Source of the DNA: CS4-C045 sp963844115
Lineage (GTDB): Bacteria; Planctomycetota; Planctomycetia; Pirellulales; UBA7805
Length of the DNA stretch: 64,000 bases
Direction: 5' to 3'
NCBI GenBank assembly: GCA_963844115.1
Contig: CAWJNN010000009.1
Coordinates: forward strand, 49,270 to 113,269
This document shows, piece after piece, positions 63,704 through 64,000 of the stretch. Both the position numbers and the translations under genes were made by a program. Every line of letters starts with the position of its first letter. Position 1 is the stretch's first letter. The notes beneath the pieces are model-generated. The model was not told where the DNA came from. It did not search any database and saw only the letters and a program-made list of their open reading frames with translations.

Positions 63704-64000
63704 TGCCGCTGCACGTGGCCCACGAGGTCGTCGCGCGTGAAGCGCTCGATGTTGCGCCGCGTGCCGATCACGCTCTGCGCCACCGGGTGGGTACCGAAGC
63801 AGGCCTTGTCGAAGAGCTTGAACGCGGTGGACAGCGGGTCGTCCTCGTCCTCCGTGCACTCCGTGCAGCAGCACCTGGCGCTCGCGTTCGAGCTCGTGCG
63901 CCGGGAACCGCGTGGCGCACGATGTCGCCCAGCATGCCGACGAAGGACACCGCGTGCTCGGCCAGCCCAGTGCATGTAGAACGCGGTGTGGTCCTTGTCG
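63703..64000 (-). CDS. M16 family zinc peptidase (insulinase/processing-peptidase-like), internal fragment with several frame breaks
   Basis: On the minus strand three frames give successive parts of one M16 domain: DKDHTAFYMHW, then LAEHAVSFVGMLGDIVRHA, then FPAHELERERQVLLH, then CTEDEDDPLSTAFKLFDKACFGTHPVAQSVIGTRRNIERFTRDDLVGHVQRQ. The last part carries the family pattern HP(L/V)...VIGT..NI..FTRDDL. The catalytic HxxEH lies outside the window. Three to four indels in 300 bases indicate low sequence quality. High GC suggests a beta- or gammaproteobacterium or similar, not the planctomycete; the exact source cannot be told. Confidence 0.75.

Overview
The window is a chimeric contig with three sources. 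Bases 1 to about 56,645 are bacterial and read as a planctomycete of the Pirellulales type. The evidence is paralogue-rich planctomycete families (a DUF1559 prepilin-like protein, a PEP-CTERM-type secreted-protein fragment, a Cys-type sulfatase, a PQQ-propeller protein, an A2M protein, a PqqD-M50-HlyD protein), a ribosomal cluster without rpmD, and ffh-rpsP-trmD-rplS without rimM. Bases 56,646-63,702 are a complete macronuclear nanochromosome of a hypotrich ciliate of the Oxytricha/Stylonychia type. It is bounded on both sides by exactly 20 bp of C4A4/G4T4 telomere and carries one intronless gene for a type III alpha phosphatidylinositol 4-kinase, in which TAA and TAG encode glutamine. Bases 63,703-64,000 are a third, very GC-rich bacterial fragment carrying part of an M16 zinc peptidase gene.

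Layout of the bacterial part: (1) 1-3,971, plus strand: ffh (partial), rpsP, trmD, rplS, yraN-like and an Hsp20 gene closed by a strong terminator. (2) 3,983-17,049, minus strand: the S10-spc superoperon, from rpsJ at the high end through rplC-D-W-B, rpsS, rplV, rpsC, rplP, rpmC, rpsQ, rplN-X-E, rpsN, rpsH, rplF-R, rpsE, rplO and secY to adk and map. (3) 17,540-28,156: a PAQR/hemolysin III membrane protein, a GlsB-like protein, a glycosyltransferase-like protein, a Gfo/Idh/MocA oxidoreductase, a three-gene GAF-HlyD / HlyD / PqqD-M50-HlyD cluster, a UDP-glucuronate decarboxylase and an MGMT-like gene. (4) 28,131-33,448: a repeat-rich mobile zone with a RAYT transposase between 26-bp inverted repeats, a 268-bp inverted repeat pair, an IS4-type element, a truncated secreted-protein gene and a small membrane protein. 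(5) 33,433-48,243: LRR protein, kbl-tdh, sulfatase, alpha-2-macroglobulin, ThuA-like protein, NagB-PIG-L fusion and a PQQ propeller. (6) 48,507-51,957: a sulfur module of two YeeE/YedE halves, TauE, a persulfide dioxygenase-like protein and a rhodanese. (7) 52,026-56,645: USP-like/DUF389, a secreted trypsin-like protease, an N-truncated planctomycete protein and a DUF1559 gene cut by the chimeric junction.

About ten bacterial genes, including the normally indispensable rplV, rpsP and map, show single-base frame disruptions, several at homopolymers. The 6,966-base ciliate reading frame shows none. The disruptions are therefore more likely residual sequencing indels than real pseudogenes, and starts and ends of those genes are provisional.

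The most striking feature, the telomere-to-telomere eukaryotic chromosome inside a bacterial contig, is best explained as a blunt-end ligation or assembly chimera. It points to a sample containing a hypotrich ciliate together with planctomycete and proteobacterial DNA. The most interesting genuinely bacterial candidates are the GAF-HlyD / HlyD / PqqD-M50-HlyD cluster, the RAYT element that supplies the end of an MGMT-like gene, and the abundant 12-20 bp tandem duplications in intergenic DNA.
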